Made by a program: the position numbers and the translations under genes. Below, piece after piece: positions 36,584 through 45,741 of a stretch of DNA of 64,000 bases. The stretch lies in the NCBI RefSeq assembly GCF_030758345.1, contig NZ_JAVAMO010000002.1, forward strand, positions 1 through 64,000. The letters run 5' to 3'. The stretch is from Ruegeria discodermiae. Lineage in GTDB: Bacteria; Pseudomonadota; Alphaproteobacteria; Rhodobacterales; Rhodobacteraceae. The notes under the pieces were generated by a model. That model worked only from the letters and a program-made list of their open reading frames with translations. It had not been told where the DNA came from and ran no database searches. Position 1 is the first letter of the stretch. Every line of letters starts with the position of its first letter.

Positions 36584-38598
36584 ATATCTCATCCTCTCCG
36601 TCCCGGCCCATGCCTGTAACGCCGCGGATCAGTTCGGGCGAGCCGTCGGCGGCGATGCCTGTGACCGTGTCACCCTCGCGCCGGGAATTGCGGCGTGCCG
36701 ACCCGTCGCTCTCGTTTCAGGTCAGCGCACCGGGAATGCGGTTTTTCGACGTGATCGTCGCCACGGAACCGGCGCTGTTTGACCCAGCCGAGGCGCATCG
36801 CCGGACGCCGAAGAATTTCCGCTCGTCCCGGCAGGATTTTCAGGGCCTTCCCATCGAGATCGAGACCGGCTTTTATATGCTGCCCCGCGCCTTTATCCGC
36901 GATGTCATCAGTCAGGAACCGCGCCCGACCCGGTTGTTCTACCTGGCGGTGGGTTACAGCGATGAAACCGCGACGGACGGGATTTATTCACTGCCCCCCG
37001 ACCGGTTTGCCGAAGCTCCGTTTGTCAGCCTCGCCGGTGATCTGAGTGCGGCGAGCCTCAGCCATGTTCTGGGCATGGCGGTGCATCGGCTGGGTTCGGT
37101 CGGGCCTGCGGGTCGGGTCATGGCGGTTGCGCCAACGCCTGCGCAAACGCCGCTGCCCCGGATGATCGGAGGGTTGCCGGTGCAGGCCCCGAACCCGCAT
37201 TTGCAGATGCCGGTTGCCTCGCCACAACCCGTCAGCGCGCCTCCGACCAGGGCGATCAACGGCCCAAGCCCGGTTGCGCCGGGTGCTGTGAACGGCCCCG
37301 CGCCGGTCGCGCCCCAGCCAGCGCGGGACACACCTGCGCAAAGCACCGCTCCGGTGGCCGCAGACCCGGCGCCCCAGAACGGTGCGCCTGCGCCTGAAAT
37401 CGTGGCTCCTCAGCCGCAAACCGATGATTTCATTGATGATGACTATGCCTATGGGGCTAGATCCGGGGCATCCGCCATGTTCCGTGACTATGACGCAAAT
37501 GCCCCGGAAGAGGACCCGGTACCACATTACGACGACGGTCTGGGGCCAATGAACGGGGCCGGTGAAGCGCCCACCGCAACGCCCATCCCGCCGCTGGACG
37601 ACACACCACCGCCCTTGCCCGCGACTGGAACCGAAGCGCCGCCAGCTCCCGTGCAACCTGTCCCTGCCCCGACGCAACCGACCACCCCTGCCCCCGCGCC
37701 CGCCGCAGGCGGTGAGGGTTGGAAAGATGCGCTGGTCCAGACGGTTCTGGCCGAGGGCGTCGCGGGTCGCTACGAGGCGCTCAACCTTGACGGGGCGTTC
37801 CGGGGGCGTCTGGGCCAGACCCATCCCTATTACCAGCGCGCCCATGACGGGTTGTCGCTGGGGCCGCATCAGGCCGGGCAGGACAGCGGTGAGCTGGGTG
37901 AATTGCTGACGCTGATGCAGGCCGCCGACCCGGCCGGGTTTGCCGCCACCTTCGGCCCCGCTGGCGATCAGCTGATCGCTGTTACCACCGCCTCGGGCCC
38001 GCTGAGTGGCGATGCGCCGGACGGGCGTGGCGCGCGGGTGCAGCCGGTTGAGGGTCGCGATATCTGGGAAGACCCCTGGGTCGAACGCTTCCGCAAGGCC
38101 GCGCAGCATCCGCCCTACCAGGCAGCGATGCGCGCTCAGATCATCGCCCGGCGGCTGGAGCCGATGTTGCCGGTGGCCGACGCTCTGGGCATCGCAAACC
38201 GGCGCGGGCAGGCGATGCTGTTGACGCTGGCGATCCTGAGCGGTGTGCCACAGGCGATCACGCTCAGCCGCGCAGCGATCAACCCGTTTGACACACCGGC
38301 CAAGCTGGCCGCCGCCTTGCAGGCGCTGGGGCATGACAGCCTGAACGCCTTCCAGACAGCGCAAGGCCTTGCGCCCACCGAAACGCTTGATGATGCCAGC
38401 CACTTCGCGCTGCTGACTGCGCTGCGCGGGCTTGGCCCAGAGGCACCGGTGCAATTGCCCGATCCAGACTCCACCCTTGATACGCTGGTCACCTCGCTGG
38501 GGCCGGGTCCGCAGGGCGATGCGCTGCTGAAGCTGCGGGTCTCGCCTGCCTTCCGTGACAACGGTGCCACAGCCGCACTGGGGGCAACCCATGCATAA
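36580..38598 (+). CDS. Three-part protein: unknown N-domain, Pro/Ala linker, lysozyme-like C-domain
   Basis: 672 aa, no signal peptide. Residues about 44-175 form a globular mixed domain (SLSFQVSAPGMRFFDVIVAT; GFYMLPRAFIRDVI; FYLAVGYSDE; SLSHVLGMAVHRLG) that I do not recognise. A Pro/Ala-rich linker of about 200 residues follows, containing an acidic patch (DDFIDDDYAYG). From about 380 the sequence WKDALVQTVLAEGVAGRYEA, then LNLDGAFRGRLGQTHPYYQR and HDGLSLGPHQAGQDSGELGE resembles the lysozyme/chitosanase-like domains that often accompany bacterial caspase- or protease-containing proteins. ATG 36580 overlaps the previous stop (ATGA). The last 8 bases overlap the next gene. A muralytic role is only inferred, and without export it could be directed at an incoming or lysing target. 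Confidence 0.6.
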   Translation: MNISSSPSRPMPVTPRISSGEPSAAMPVTVSPSRRELRRADPSLSFQVSAPGMRFFDVIVATEPALFDPAEAHRRTPKNFRSSRQDFQGLPIEIETGFYMLPRAFIRDVISQEPRPTRLFYLAVGYSDETATDGIYSLPPDRFAEAPFVSLAGDLSAASLSHVLGMAVHRLGSVGPAGRVMAVAPTPAQTPLPRMIGGLPVQAPNPHLQMPVASPQPVSAPPTRAINGPSPVAPGAVNGPAPVAPQPARDTPAQSTAPVAADPAPQNGAPAPEIVAPQPQTDDFIDDDYAYGARSGASAMFRDYDANAPEEDPVPHYDDGLGPMNGAGEAPTATPIPPLDDTPPPLPATGTEAPPAPVQPVPAPTQPTTPAPAPAAGGEGWKDALVQTVLAEGVAGRYEALNLDGAFRGRLGQTHPYYQRAHDGLSLGPHQAGQDSGELGELLTLMQAADPAGFAATFGPAGDQLIAVTTASGPLSGDAPDGRGARVQPVEGRDIWEDPWVERFRKAAQHPPYQAAMRAQIIARRLEPMLPVADALGIANRRGQAMLLTLAILSGVPQAITLSRAAINPFDTPAKLAAALQALGHDSLNAFQTAQGLAPTETLDDASHFALLTALRGLGPEAPVQLPDPDSTLDTLVTSLGPGPQGDALLKLRVSPAFRDNGATAALGATHA

Positions 38599-39802
38599 CC
38601 CCCACCAGCAGGCGCAGACGCCGCATCTGGACCGGCCCGCGATTGACGCGATGCTGGCGCAAAGCAAGGCCTGGCAGGAGATGTCGCCCGCCGATCGTGA
38701 CGACATGGCCCAAGCGATGTCCAAGGTCTTTGGCTATCTGGGACAAAACCCGGCACAGGCTCCGGCCCGGCAGATGGCGCCTAACTTCAACCAGATGCGC
38801 GGCGGTGGCGGCGCGCCGCCGCCCGCTCAGCAGCCCGCACCTCCACCAGCGGCAAGCGGTGCGGCACCCGGTGGTGGGCCCGGCGGCGGTCAGGGCGGCA
38901 GCAACATCTTTCAGGATGCGGGCGACGCCACCCAGACGATGCTGGGGGCCATCGGCTTCCCCGATTTCTGTGCCTCTCTAATCCAGGGCACATTCCAGGC
39001 CATCGTCGACAGTTCCATCCAGCAGATGGAGGCGTATTCCAACCTGCTGGCCGAAACCGCCAAGACCGTCGACGTGTTCATGGAGGACAATATCTCGGAC
39101 GATATGGCCCGGGACCACCTGACCTCGAATTACGGTGATATCTTCCAGAAGGACATCACCTCGGGCCAGCCGCAGATGACGGTGAACACGACGGCGGTGG
39201 GCGCTGGGCAATTGCCGAGCTTCCTCAAGGATCTGGGCTTTGACAGCCCGATGGATCTGGACCAGAACGCGGTCGAGCAGGTGGTCGTGCCCCAGACCCG
39301 CAAGACCCTGGCCGAGATGCGGCATCAGTCGCTGGCGACCATGGTGATGATGGGGATCAACCGCATCGTGGTCTCGGATGGCGAGATCAACGCCAAGCTG
39401 GTCTTTCACATCGATGCCAGCCAGAGCACCTCGCTCACCTTCTCCGACTACAAACCGACCAATTGGTCGCTGGCGGGGCAGTTGGGCTCGAACCAGTTTG
39501 CGGCAAGCGGCCTGCTGGTGAACACCACCAACATCAACGCCCAGTCCGAGATCAACATGAATGCTGATCTGACCGGTGAGGTGCGGGTGCGGTTCCGCTC
39601 GGATTATTTTCCGCTTGAACGCTTTGCCGACAGCGCTGCGATCCAGCTCATCAACCAGAACGCCCATGTTGCAACCCAACCGCAACAACCCGCCGAGGGC
39701 GCAGCCCCGGGTCAGGGCGGCGAGACCCCGCCGCAACCGACCGCCCCCCTGCCACCGCCGCCGCCCTTGCCGCCAATGGATAGTAACGGAGGAGGCACAT
39801 GA
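38591..39802 (+). CDS. Unnamed family, paralogue 1 of 4
   Basis: 403 aa, no signal peptide. It has a helical N-terminus (WQEMSPADRDDMAQAMSKVF), a Pro/Gly-rich linker (about 60-110), then three blocks shared with the proteins at 45742, 47946 and 49334: GFPDFCASLIQGTFQAIVDS with SIQQMEAY (from about 122), LATMVMMGINRIVVSDGEI with Arg at about 258, and ADLTGEVRVRFRSDYFPLER with Asp at about 338. The tail is Pro-rich (LPPPPPLPPM). Between the second and third blocks strands alternate with Ser/Thr-rich segments. No known family is recognised. It overlaps the gene upstream by 8 bases and the one downstream by 4. Confidence 0.8.
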   Translation: MHNPHQQAQTPHLDRPAIDAMLAQSKAWQEMSPADRDDMAQAMSKVFGYLGQNPAQAPARQMAPNFNQMRGGGGAPPPAQQPAPPPAASGAAPGGGPGGGQGGSNIFQDAGDATQTMLGAIGFPDFCASLIQGTFQAIVDSSIQQMEAYSNLLAETAKTVDVFMEDNISDDMARDHLTSNYGDIFQKDITSGQPQMTVNTTAVGAGQLPSFLKDLGFDSPMDLDQNAVEQVVVPQTRKTLAEMRHQSLATMVMMGINRIVVSDGEINAKLVFHIDASQSTSLTFSDYKPTNWSLAGQLGSNQFAASGLLVNTTNINAQSEINMNADLTGEVRVRFRSDYFPLERFADSAAIQLINQNAHVATQPQQPAEGAAPGQGGETPPQPTAPLPPPPPLPPMDSNGGGT

Positions 39803-40083
39803 TCTGCGCGACGCTCGCCCAGACCCTGACCGCGTTGGCCGACGGCGCAACGCCCGAGCATCCCGGCCTGTCCGTGACCGAGGCCGAGATCGACCTGCCG
39901 CTGCTCGTGTCGCTGGAACGTGGGGCCGACGGGCCTGTCTTTGTTGCGCACCCGCCCTGGTCGGCCTTCCGGTCAGGGTTCGAGCCGGTCGCACATCGTG
40001 CGCGCATCACCATTCACGAGGCACCGCATCAGGCGCTGCCGGTTACCACAACCCCAGCCACCGGACCAGACGAGGCGAAGTGA
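39799..40083 (+). CDS. Small beta-domain protein, trypsin-co-occurring-like
   Basis: 94 aa. After a short helix (CATLAQTLTALADG) come beta strands LSVTEAEIDLPLLVSLERG, GPVFVAHPP and RARITIHEA. The pattern (strand, acidic-hydrophobic strand, hairpin, variable loop, final HRARI-type strand) resembles the small trypsin-co-occurring (Trypco) domains known from comparative genomics of bacterial conflict systems, and also the N-terminal part of the next protein. This is a shape-level resemblance, not a proven match. Start and stop overlap both neighbours (ATGA and TGATG), so it is translationally coupled. Confidence 0.55.
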   Translation: MICATLAQTLTALADGATPEHPGLSVTEAEIDLPLLVSLERGADGPVFVAHPPWSAFRSGFEPVAHRARITIHEAPHQALPVTTTPATGPDEAK

Positions 40084-41105
40084 TGTCCCCCGCCGGTGGC
40101 TATCCGATTGAGGAGTTTCTTGAGGCGATCACTGCCCAGCTTGATCAGACGCAGGATGCGCTGCGGCTCAAGGCCGTCAACCGCCCCCTGACCTTCGCGC
40201 TGAAGGATTTCAACGTCGATCTCAAGGTGTTCGTCGAGATGGATCAGGCCGGGCGGGTCACCTTCCGCCCCGCCGCCCCAAACGAAGAAGGAGCCAGCAC
40301 GGTGAGCATCGGTTTCACCACCATAACGCGCCCGATGATCGAGGAGAACACGATCTCGATGGAAATGGCCAATGCGCCCACGCTGGATGAGTTGGGGCTG
40401 GCCCCTGACGAGCGGCGGCAGCTGGCACGCGTCGGAGTGCGCAACGCCGCGCAGCTGCGCAATCTGGAGCGCAATGCGGGCGATGAGGGCCTGTCGCGCC
40501 ACTCCGGCATCAATCTGGGCCGCATTCGGGGCGCGCTCAATCTGGCGCGTCCGCGATTAAGCGATGTGGTCGATCCTGAAAGCACGGCACCAGAGGTGCC
40601 AGTTCCCAACGCAACAGCACCGGATCTGCCTACCCCGGACCTGCCGCCGCAACCGGCGCGCCAACCAGACCCCCCAAGCAATGGCGCGATCCCGCCGCAG
40701 CCCGATCCGGCCCCGCCGCCGCAACCCGGTGGCCTCTGGCCACCGCGCGGCCCGCTCTCTCCGGCTGCGCCACAGCCTGGGCCGATCGATCCTGCGCCAA
40801 CGCCTGATCAATCCCCGCCTCCGATCTCAAACCCGATCGCAGACCGGCTGCGACAGCACCGCCGCAAGCTCGCGATCAAGCCCGATGCCCGCAATATCGA
40901 GCTGCGCGGCGCCAACCTGACCGATGGTGGCCGCCTGCCAGTGGCCCGGCTCGACGGGCAGAGCCTGAACCTCTTGGCGGCCAAGCCGTCATCCGTCTCT
41001 TTCGCCCTGCCGCAAGGCTGGGCCATGGGACCCGGACGGTTGATTGTCGAGATGCCCGATGGCGAGATGGAGGATTTCGATCTCAGCGGAGGGTCCGGCG
41101 CATGA
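40083..41105 (+). CDS. Unknown modular protein: Trypco-like beta domain, helix-hairpin-like domain, Pro linker, Ig-like domain
   Basis: 340 aa. Residues 1-90 (YPIEEFLEAITAQLDQTQDA, then LTFALKDFNVDLKVFVEMDQ and STVSIGFTTITRP) look like a trypsin-co-occurring module. About 100-160 has an HhH/SAM-like helical pattern (LDELGLAPDERRQLARVGVR, NAAQLRNLE, INLGRIRGALNLARPRLSDV). A Pro-rich linker (about 165-250) leads to a short C-terminal beta sandwich resembling IPT/Ig-like folds (IELRGANLTDGGRLPVARLD; MGPGRLIVEMPDGEMEDFDL). No signal peptide or catalytic motif. A longer open frame begins at 39576, but the upstream part is the shadow of the neighbouring genes. It overlaps the subtilase gene by 4 bases. 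Confidence 0.6.
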   Translation: MSPAGGYPIEEFLEAITAQLDQTQDALRLKAVNRPLTFALKDFNVDLKVFVEMDQAGRVTFRPAAPNEEGASTVSIGFTTITRPMIEENTISMEMANAPTLDELGLAPDERRQLARVGVRNAAQLRNLERNAGDEGLSRHSGINLGRIRGALNLARPRLSDVVDPESTAPEVPVPNATAPDLPTPDLPPQPARQPDPPSNGAIPPQPDPAPPPQPGGLWPPRGPLSPAAPQPGPIDPAPTPDQSPPPISNPIADRLRQHRRKLAIKPDARNIELRGANLTDGGRLPVARLDGQSLNLLAAKPSSVSFALPQGWAMGPGRLIVEMPDGEMEDFDLSGGSGA

Positions 41106-42463
41106 GACGCAGCGGTCACCTCCAGCTCAAGCTGCGGCAGGGCGTCGAGACCCGCGCACCGGCGCATCTGGATGTGCTGGATGGAGCGCGCCGAGCGTCA
41201 GGATCGGTGGATGGCAGCGGTGATGTGGACCGCGCGATCCTGCGCCAGACCACCGGAATGCGGGCGCGCCGGGTGTTCCATGCGGGCGCCCATGTCAACC
41301 GGATCGGCCAGCGCGACGCTGACTATAACGATTTGGAAACCAAGCTTGGTCTGTCACAGGTCTTGTGTATCGAGCTGGCGGAACCAGTACGTGCCGATGA
41401 CGTGATCAAGGCGCTGCGCGATGCCGATGCTGTGGATTGGGTCCGTGCCGAGCCGCTCTCATCGGTGCCTCCAATGCACGAGGATCGCGACCACAATGCT
41501 GACCCGCGCGCCCCGTTCGATCATGTCGGGGCGCTGGCGGCGCTTGCCATCGAACCGGGATCACACGCCATTACCGTGGCGGTGATCGATACCGGTGTGG
41601 CCTTGGAGCATGAGGAATTCAGCGGTCGCCTTGTTGCGGGCTATGACACGGTCGATCTGGGTATGGGCCAGATCAGCGAAGGTGTGTCGTTGGTGGGTGA
41701 CAGCCTGGGTCGCGATTTCTGCGCCCGCGATGAAACCGGTCATGGCAGCCATGTGGCGGGCATCATCGGTGCGCGTGGGCTCTCGATGACCCATGGCGTC
41801 GGTGGGCAAAGCCGCATCGTGCCGGTGCGTGCATTGGCGGCGGCGCGGGCGGGGGAAGGTCCGGTCTTTGGCGTTGGGGGGCTGTCGGATATCGACGCTG
41901 CCATCAAAGCCGCCGTCGATTTGGGTGCCAAAGTGCTGAACATGAGCTTTGGCACCGCCCGCGATGATCTCGACCCATTGGCCCCGCCGCCCCATACCGA
42001 TGCCATCGCTTATGCCACCGCCCGCAATGCGATCCCGGTTGCTGCGATGGGCAATTCCGGGCTGAGCGAGGAATACTTCCCCGCCGCCCTGCCTCAATGT
42101 ATCGCTGTTGGCTCCATGGCGCTGGATGGCCGGGTCTCTGACTTTTCGACCAAAGGTCCGCATATCGCGCTCTGCGCGCCGGGCGAGGCGGTGCATTCCA
42201 CCAAGCTGCATGGCTATGGCCGCTCGACCGGGACCAGCCATGCGGCACCTTTCGTTTCGGGCGCTGCCGCTCTGTTGGCGGCCCGGGCGCGCAGGCGCGG
42301 TCATGACCTGACCACCGAAGAGGCACGCCAGGCGCTGTGTTATTCCGCCGAAAACCATGGCCGCCAGCCGGATGAGGATACCGGCTGGGGCATGTTGAAC
42401 ATTCCCGCCGCGTTGTCGCGGCTCGACACCATTATTCCGGCATATGAGGAGGTAAGCCCATGA
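41102..42463 (+). CDS. Subtilisin-like serine protease (S8), no signal peptide
   Basis: 453 aa. Residues 1-130 are a non-catalytic pro-region-like segment. The catalytic triad is complete: Asp 163 in VAVIDTGVALEHEEFSG, His 214 in DETGHGSHVAGIIGA, Ser 379 in STGTSHAAPFVSGAAALLA, and the oxyanion Asn lies in AAMGNSGL. The protease domain runs to about 440. There is no signal peptide, so the enzyme should be cytoplasmic unless exported unusually. It lies in the centre of the cluster, overlapping both neighbours by 4 bases. It is one of two protease genes and may process the four paralogues or another cluster product; this is inference. Confidence 0.9.
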   Translation: MRRSGHLQLKLRQGVETRAPAHLDVLDGARRASGSVDGSGDVDRAILRQTTGMRARRVFHAGAHVNRIGQRDADYNDLETKLGLSQVLCIELAEPVRADDVIKALRDADAVDWVRAEPLSSVPPMHEDRDHNADPRAPFDHVGALAALAIEPGSHAITVAVIDTGVALEHEEFSGRLVAGYDTVDLGMGQISEGVSLVGDSLGRDFCARDETGHGSHVAGIIGARGLSMTHGVGGQSRIVPVRALAAARAGEGPVFGVGGLSDIDAAIKAAVDLGAKVLNMSFGTARDDLDPLAPPPHTDAIAYATARNAIPVAAMGNSGLSEEYFPAALPQCIAVGSMALDGRVSDFSTKGPHIALCAPGEAVHSTKLHGYGRSTGTSHAAPFVSGAAALLAARARRRGHDLTTEEARQALCYSAENHGRQPDEDTGWGMLNIPAALSRLDTIIPAYEEVSP

Positions 42464-44604
42464 GCTTTATCGACACCGTCGGCGAGGACGGGCTCGCCAT
42501 TCTGTCCCGCTATGTGATGCAAGGCGCGGCCACAGAGGCCGAGACGCAGGCGCTCGCTGAGGTTGCCGAAGCTGCGTCAGACCATATGGATATCGACATG
42601 CTGGAGACCGTGACGCTGCAGCTGCGCAGCGCGCGCGAAGATCATACCAGCCTGCAAGCTGCCGAGGCCGCCTCGGCCCTAGTCGCGCGGGCCATCTGCA
42701 TGGCCAAGCTCGCCAATGCTGACGGTGCGGTTGAAAAGGACAGCGCCAATTGGCTGTCGCGCAATGTCACCGCCGCCAGCGTGCATCAGGACCGGGTGCG
42801 TGGCATCTGGCGCGCCGCTGCCGGTCTGGGCGGCGATCTCGACAAGGAATTCTTCGAGCATGCGCTCGCCTCAGCCCGTGAGGGCAAAACCATCCAGCCT
42901 GCGCCGCGGGCAGACACCCAAACCCCCGGCGACACGGGAACGGAGGATAAAATGTTCGACCCAACACCCATTCGGGACGAGATTCTCGAAAAACTGGCCT
43001 TCAACCCGGCGGGCCTGCCGCCCGCACTGCGCGATGGCACCAATCAGCAGATCTATGTGGACGCCGTCGTCACCTCGGTCGCGCTGCTGGGGCATGGCCC
43101 CAATGATGGCGATAACGCGGCGCTTTGGTCTGCGGCCACCACGGCGCTGATGTTGCTCGACGGGCATTACAACCCGCAGGATTCCCGCTTTTTCGCCCAT
43201 GCGCAGAAGGCAGTGGCCGAACTTTCGGGCAGCGCCGAGGAGTCCGGCACCGTTGCAATCGACAGCCACAAAAGCGGCGAGTTCGACAATGACGGTAACG
43301 AGCTGTTCCTGCAGATGACCGCGCCGGATCCGGAACAGACCCAGCGTATCGGGTATTTTGCCCGTACCTGGCAGATTGTCAGCCGCAAACTGGCCAAGGG
43401 CGATAAGGCGTTTTTCCAATCGCTTGCCGTTGCAACTCGCAAGGCAGTCGACACCTACCCAGAGCATCAGGGTGACATCACCCTGCTGACTCCCACCGTG
43501 GATGCCGCCTATAACGGCGATATCGCTTCGGGCGGATCGGGCGGCGGTGGTGGCGTTGCCAATGTCGATCTGCCGCCGCTCAATGACCCGGCTGGCTATA
43601 ATGATGAGATCGAGCGCGAGAATATCCGCGCGGTGTCGACCATCTATGTGAGCTATCAGCTTGAGTTCGCGATCAAGGCCTGCGCGCGGATACTGGAGCT
43701 GTTTGTGGCCGGTCTGCTGCCGATCCCGGCCTCGGACGGATCGGCGCGGGTGCTCGACAACCTCTACTGGGATCAGGACGATCTGCTGGACGAAGCCGCG
43801 CGGCGCTCGATCTATGCCCGCGTGTTGGGTGCGCCAGGGGGCGAGCTGGCCTTCGATATCCAGCCCAATACCGAGTTCAACACGCTGCTGATGCGCTCGG
43901 TTTCCGCTATCGCCGAATATGAGCGCCAGCGCAGCCTTGTCACCCAGTTCGACAATGCCGCGCGCGGACGCCGGTTCCAGCTGACCTCGGGTGAGTTCGT
44001 GCGCAAGGCGGTTCGCGATTTTGCCGCTAATGTCTCACTGCGCGGCTGGGCGGGCACCGCCTTTACCGCCGAACGCATGGCGCGTCAGATCAAGCAGGTG
44101 ATGAAAGTGCTCGGCCTGCCTGCGGTGCGCACTGCCTTTGGCGTCACCACGCCCTGGCAGGTGATCGAGCGGGTCAGCCAGCGTGAATTCGGCATCACCG
44201 TGAACACCGTGCTGCACCGCACGCTGGCGGTCGAGACCCAAAGCATCATGTCGGTGATTGCCGAAAACCACACGGTCTGGTCGCAAGGCGCGGCAACGCC
44301 GCTCTTCTCGGACACACAGGCCAATGAGGGCGATCTGAGCTATGCCGACTCGGTCCGTCTGGTCAACGCGGCGCAGCATTTCCGGGCGGTGACCGGCATC
44401 GGCGATGGTCTGATCGACGAATATTCCGAACCGGTCGAAACCCACGCCGCACCCAGCCTGCCCGATCTGGGCGGCATGAGTGGCATGGGAGGCGGCGCAA
44501 TGCCCCCGGTCGATATGACCGGCGTCAACGCGCTGCGCGATCTGGTCAATAGCGGGCAGACGCCCAGCCCTGATCAGATCCTGTCCATGTTGCCGCGGCT
44601 CTGA
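42460..44604 (+). CDS. Large unknown helical protein; C-terminal half shared with the protein at 47011
   Basis: 714 aa. The first 150 residues are helical and include AICMAKLANADGAVEKDSAN, vaguely like TerB-type acidic helices. A central helical part (about 165-350) has no recognised features. A Gly-rich hinge (GGSGGGGG, about 363) follows. The part from about 385 to 640 shares anchor blocks with the 312-aa protein at 47011: IYARVLG at 451, AERMARQIKQVM at 537, and TPWQVIERV with Trp 566. The tail is Gly/Met/Pro-rich. No signal or membrane helices. It overlaps the subtilase by 4 bases. I do not recognise the family. Confidence 0.75.
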   Translation: MSFIDTVGEDGLAILSRYVMQGAATEAETQALAEVAEAASDHMDIDMLETVTLQLRSAREDHTSLQAAEAASALVARAICMAKLANADGAVEKDSANWLSRNVTAASVHQDRVRGIWRAAAGLGGDLDKEFFEHALASAREGKTIQPAPRADTQTPGDTGTEDKMFDPTPIRDEILEKLAFNPAGLPPALRDGTNQQIYVDAVVTSVALLGHGPNDGDNAALWSAATTALMLLDGHYNPQDSRFFAHAQKAVAELSGSAEESGTVAIDSHKSGEFDNDGNELFLQMTAPDPEQTQRIGYFARTWQIVSRKLAKGDKAFFQSLAVATRKAVDTYPEHQGDITLLTPTVDAAYNGDIASGGSGGGGGVANVDLPPLNDPAGYNDEIERENIRAVSTIYVSYQLEFAIKACARILELFVAGLLPIPASDGSARVLDNLYWDQDDLLDEAARRSIYARVLGAPGGELAFDIQPNTEFNTLLMRSVSAIAEYERQRSLVTQFDNAARGRRFQLTSGEFVRKAVRDFAANVSLRGWAGTAFTAERMARQIKQVMKVLGLPAVRTAFGVTTPWQVIERVSQREFGITVNTVLHRTLAVETQSIMSVIAENHTVWSQGAATPLFSDTQANEGDLSYADSVRLVNAAQHFRAVTGIGDGLIDEYSEPVETHAAPSLPDLGGMSGMGGGAMPPVDMTGVNALRDLVNSGQTPSPDQILSMLPRL

Positions 44605-44634
44605 TCCGGGGCACCAGACTGAAGGGAGGGTCCG

Positions 44635-45729
44635 ATGACCTATCACACCCGTGCCGCCGATGCCGCCAAGAACGTGTTGCACACCGCCGCGCAACGCCTG
44701 ATGACCGCCGATCCGACTTCGGACCGGCAGGTGGCGCGCGCGCTCGACCGCTCGCTGGACTGGTCGCTGGGCGATCCGTCGCTGGGCGCCCAGGCCGCGC
44801 GCAGTTTTGAGCCCAGCTTTTTCGAAAACCAGTCCCGCGCGCTGGCCTTTCAGGTCACGCCAACCGGGCGCGGGATCGGCGCCGGGGATCAGCGCGAGAT
44901 GACAAACGACACCGTGCGCTCGATGATCTACAGCCATTTCGGCCATGATCCGCTGCGCTGGTATGACCAGCGCTCCGAACCCGCGCGCGCGCGCTATGGC
45001 GTCTCTGCCTCGGGTGGGGCGCATTACGCGCTTGGTGTCGATGGATCGGGCCTGCGTGAGGTGCAGGCGGCCTTTGAATGGGGACCACAGACGCTCGATC
45101 TGCTGCCCGCGCCGGTGATGGCGCTGGCGCAGACGGCATTGACGGCCCTGCCCGACCTACGCCCCTTTGCCACCGTGATCCGCACTTCGGCGATGAGTGG
45201 TGGGCAACAAGTCTCTTTCGAAATTCCCGGCGAGACCTCGCTGGAGGCGTTCAAACCGCTGATGGAGGCGCTTGGCATGGGTCCGCGCCATGGCGGCTTC
45301 CAGACACTGCTGGCCTTCGTGCTGGGCGCTCGGTTCAGCTTGCCTGAACGTGCGGCGACGCTGACCCTGCTCAACACGCCGAAAGGGCCGGAAATGCGGG
45401 TCGATGTGAATATCGACGCCCTGCCCGATACGCCTGAGCAGCTTCTGCCACTCTTGCGTCTGCCACTGACCGAACGCCCGCAGAACCTGTCGGCGCTCGA
45501 TAGCTGGATGACCGCGATGACGCCGGATGGCTATTACGGGCCGGGCTCGGTCACCGTGCTGTCGGTGCGCGTGCGCGCCGAAATGCCTGCGCGGCTGGCG
45601 CTGTTCCTGCGCCCCGTCGCGATGGAGACCGCCCCAGCGGTAGCCCCCGAGGCGCCGGCCCCGGTTCCCGCCCCGCCGCCGCCGCCGGGCAATGGCGCTC
45701 CTGTTGCGGCGCAGCCCCGGCTCAACTGA
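44635..45729 (+). CDS. Unknown cluster protein with Pro-rich tail
   Basis: 364 aa, mixed alpha/beta. An N-terminal helical part (ARALDRSLDWSLGDPSLGAQ) is followed by FEPSFFENQSRALAFQV and beta-rich sequence (VIRTSAMSGGQQVSFEIPGE; MRVDVNIDALPDTPE; GSVTVLSVRVRAEMP). The last 30 residues are Pro/Ala-rich (PAPVPAPPPPPGNGAP). No motif is recognised, and it has no detectable similarity to the other unknown cluster proteins. It lies 30 bases after the 714-aa gene, with a GGGAGGG ribosome site, and 12 bases before the second paralogue. Confidence 0.7.
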   Translation: MTYHTRAADAAKNVLHTAAQRLMTADPTSDRQVARALDRSLDWSLGDPSLGAQAARSFEPSFFENQSRALAFQVTPTGRGIGAGDQREMTNDTVRSMIYSHFGHDPLRWYDQRSEPARARYGVSASGGAHYALGVDGSGLREVQAAFEWGPQTLDLLPAPVMALAQTALTALPDLRPFATVIRTSAMSGGQQVSFEIPGETSLEAFKPLMEALGMGPRHGGFQTLLAFVLGARFSLPERAATLTLLNTPKGPEMRVDVNIDALPDTPEQLLPLLRLPLTERPQNLSALDSWMTAMTPDGYYGPGSVTVLSVRVRAEMPARLALFLRPVAMETAPAVAPEAPAPVPAPPPPPGNGAPVAAQPRLN

Positions 45730-45741
45730 CGGAGGCCCGCC

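Noticed and set aside
36988-38724. Long minus-strand open frame (about 578 codons) across the 672-aa cluster gene
   Set aside because: It is the antisense shadow of a GC-rich gene: it is rich in Arg, His and Gly, has no domain and no ribosome site, and overlaps the recognised lysozyme-like and linker sequence on the plus strand.
42460-42900. Possible TerB-like domain at the start of the 714-aa protein
   Set aside because: Only a short AICMAKLANADGAVEK stretch is suggestive; other TerB features are not evident, so no assignment was made.
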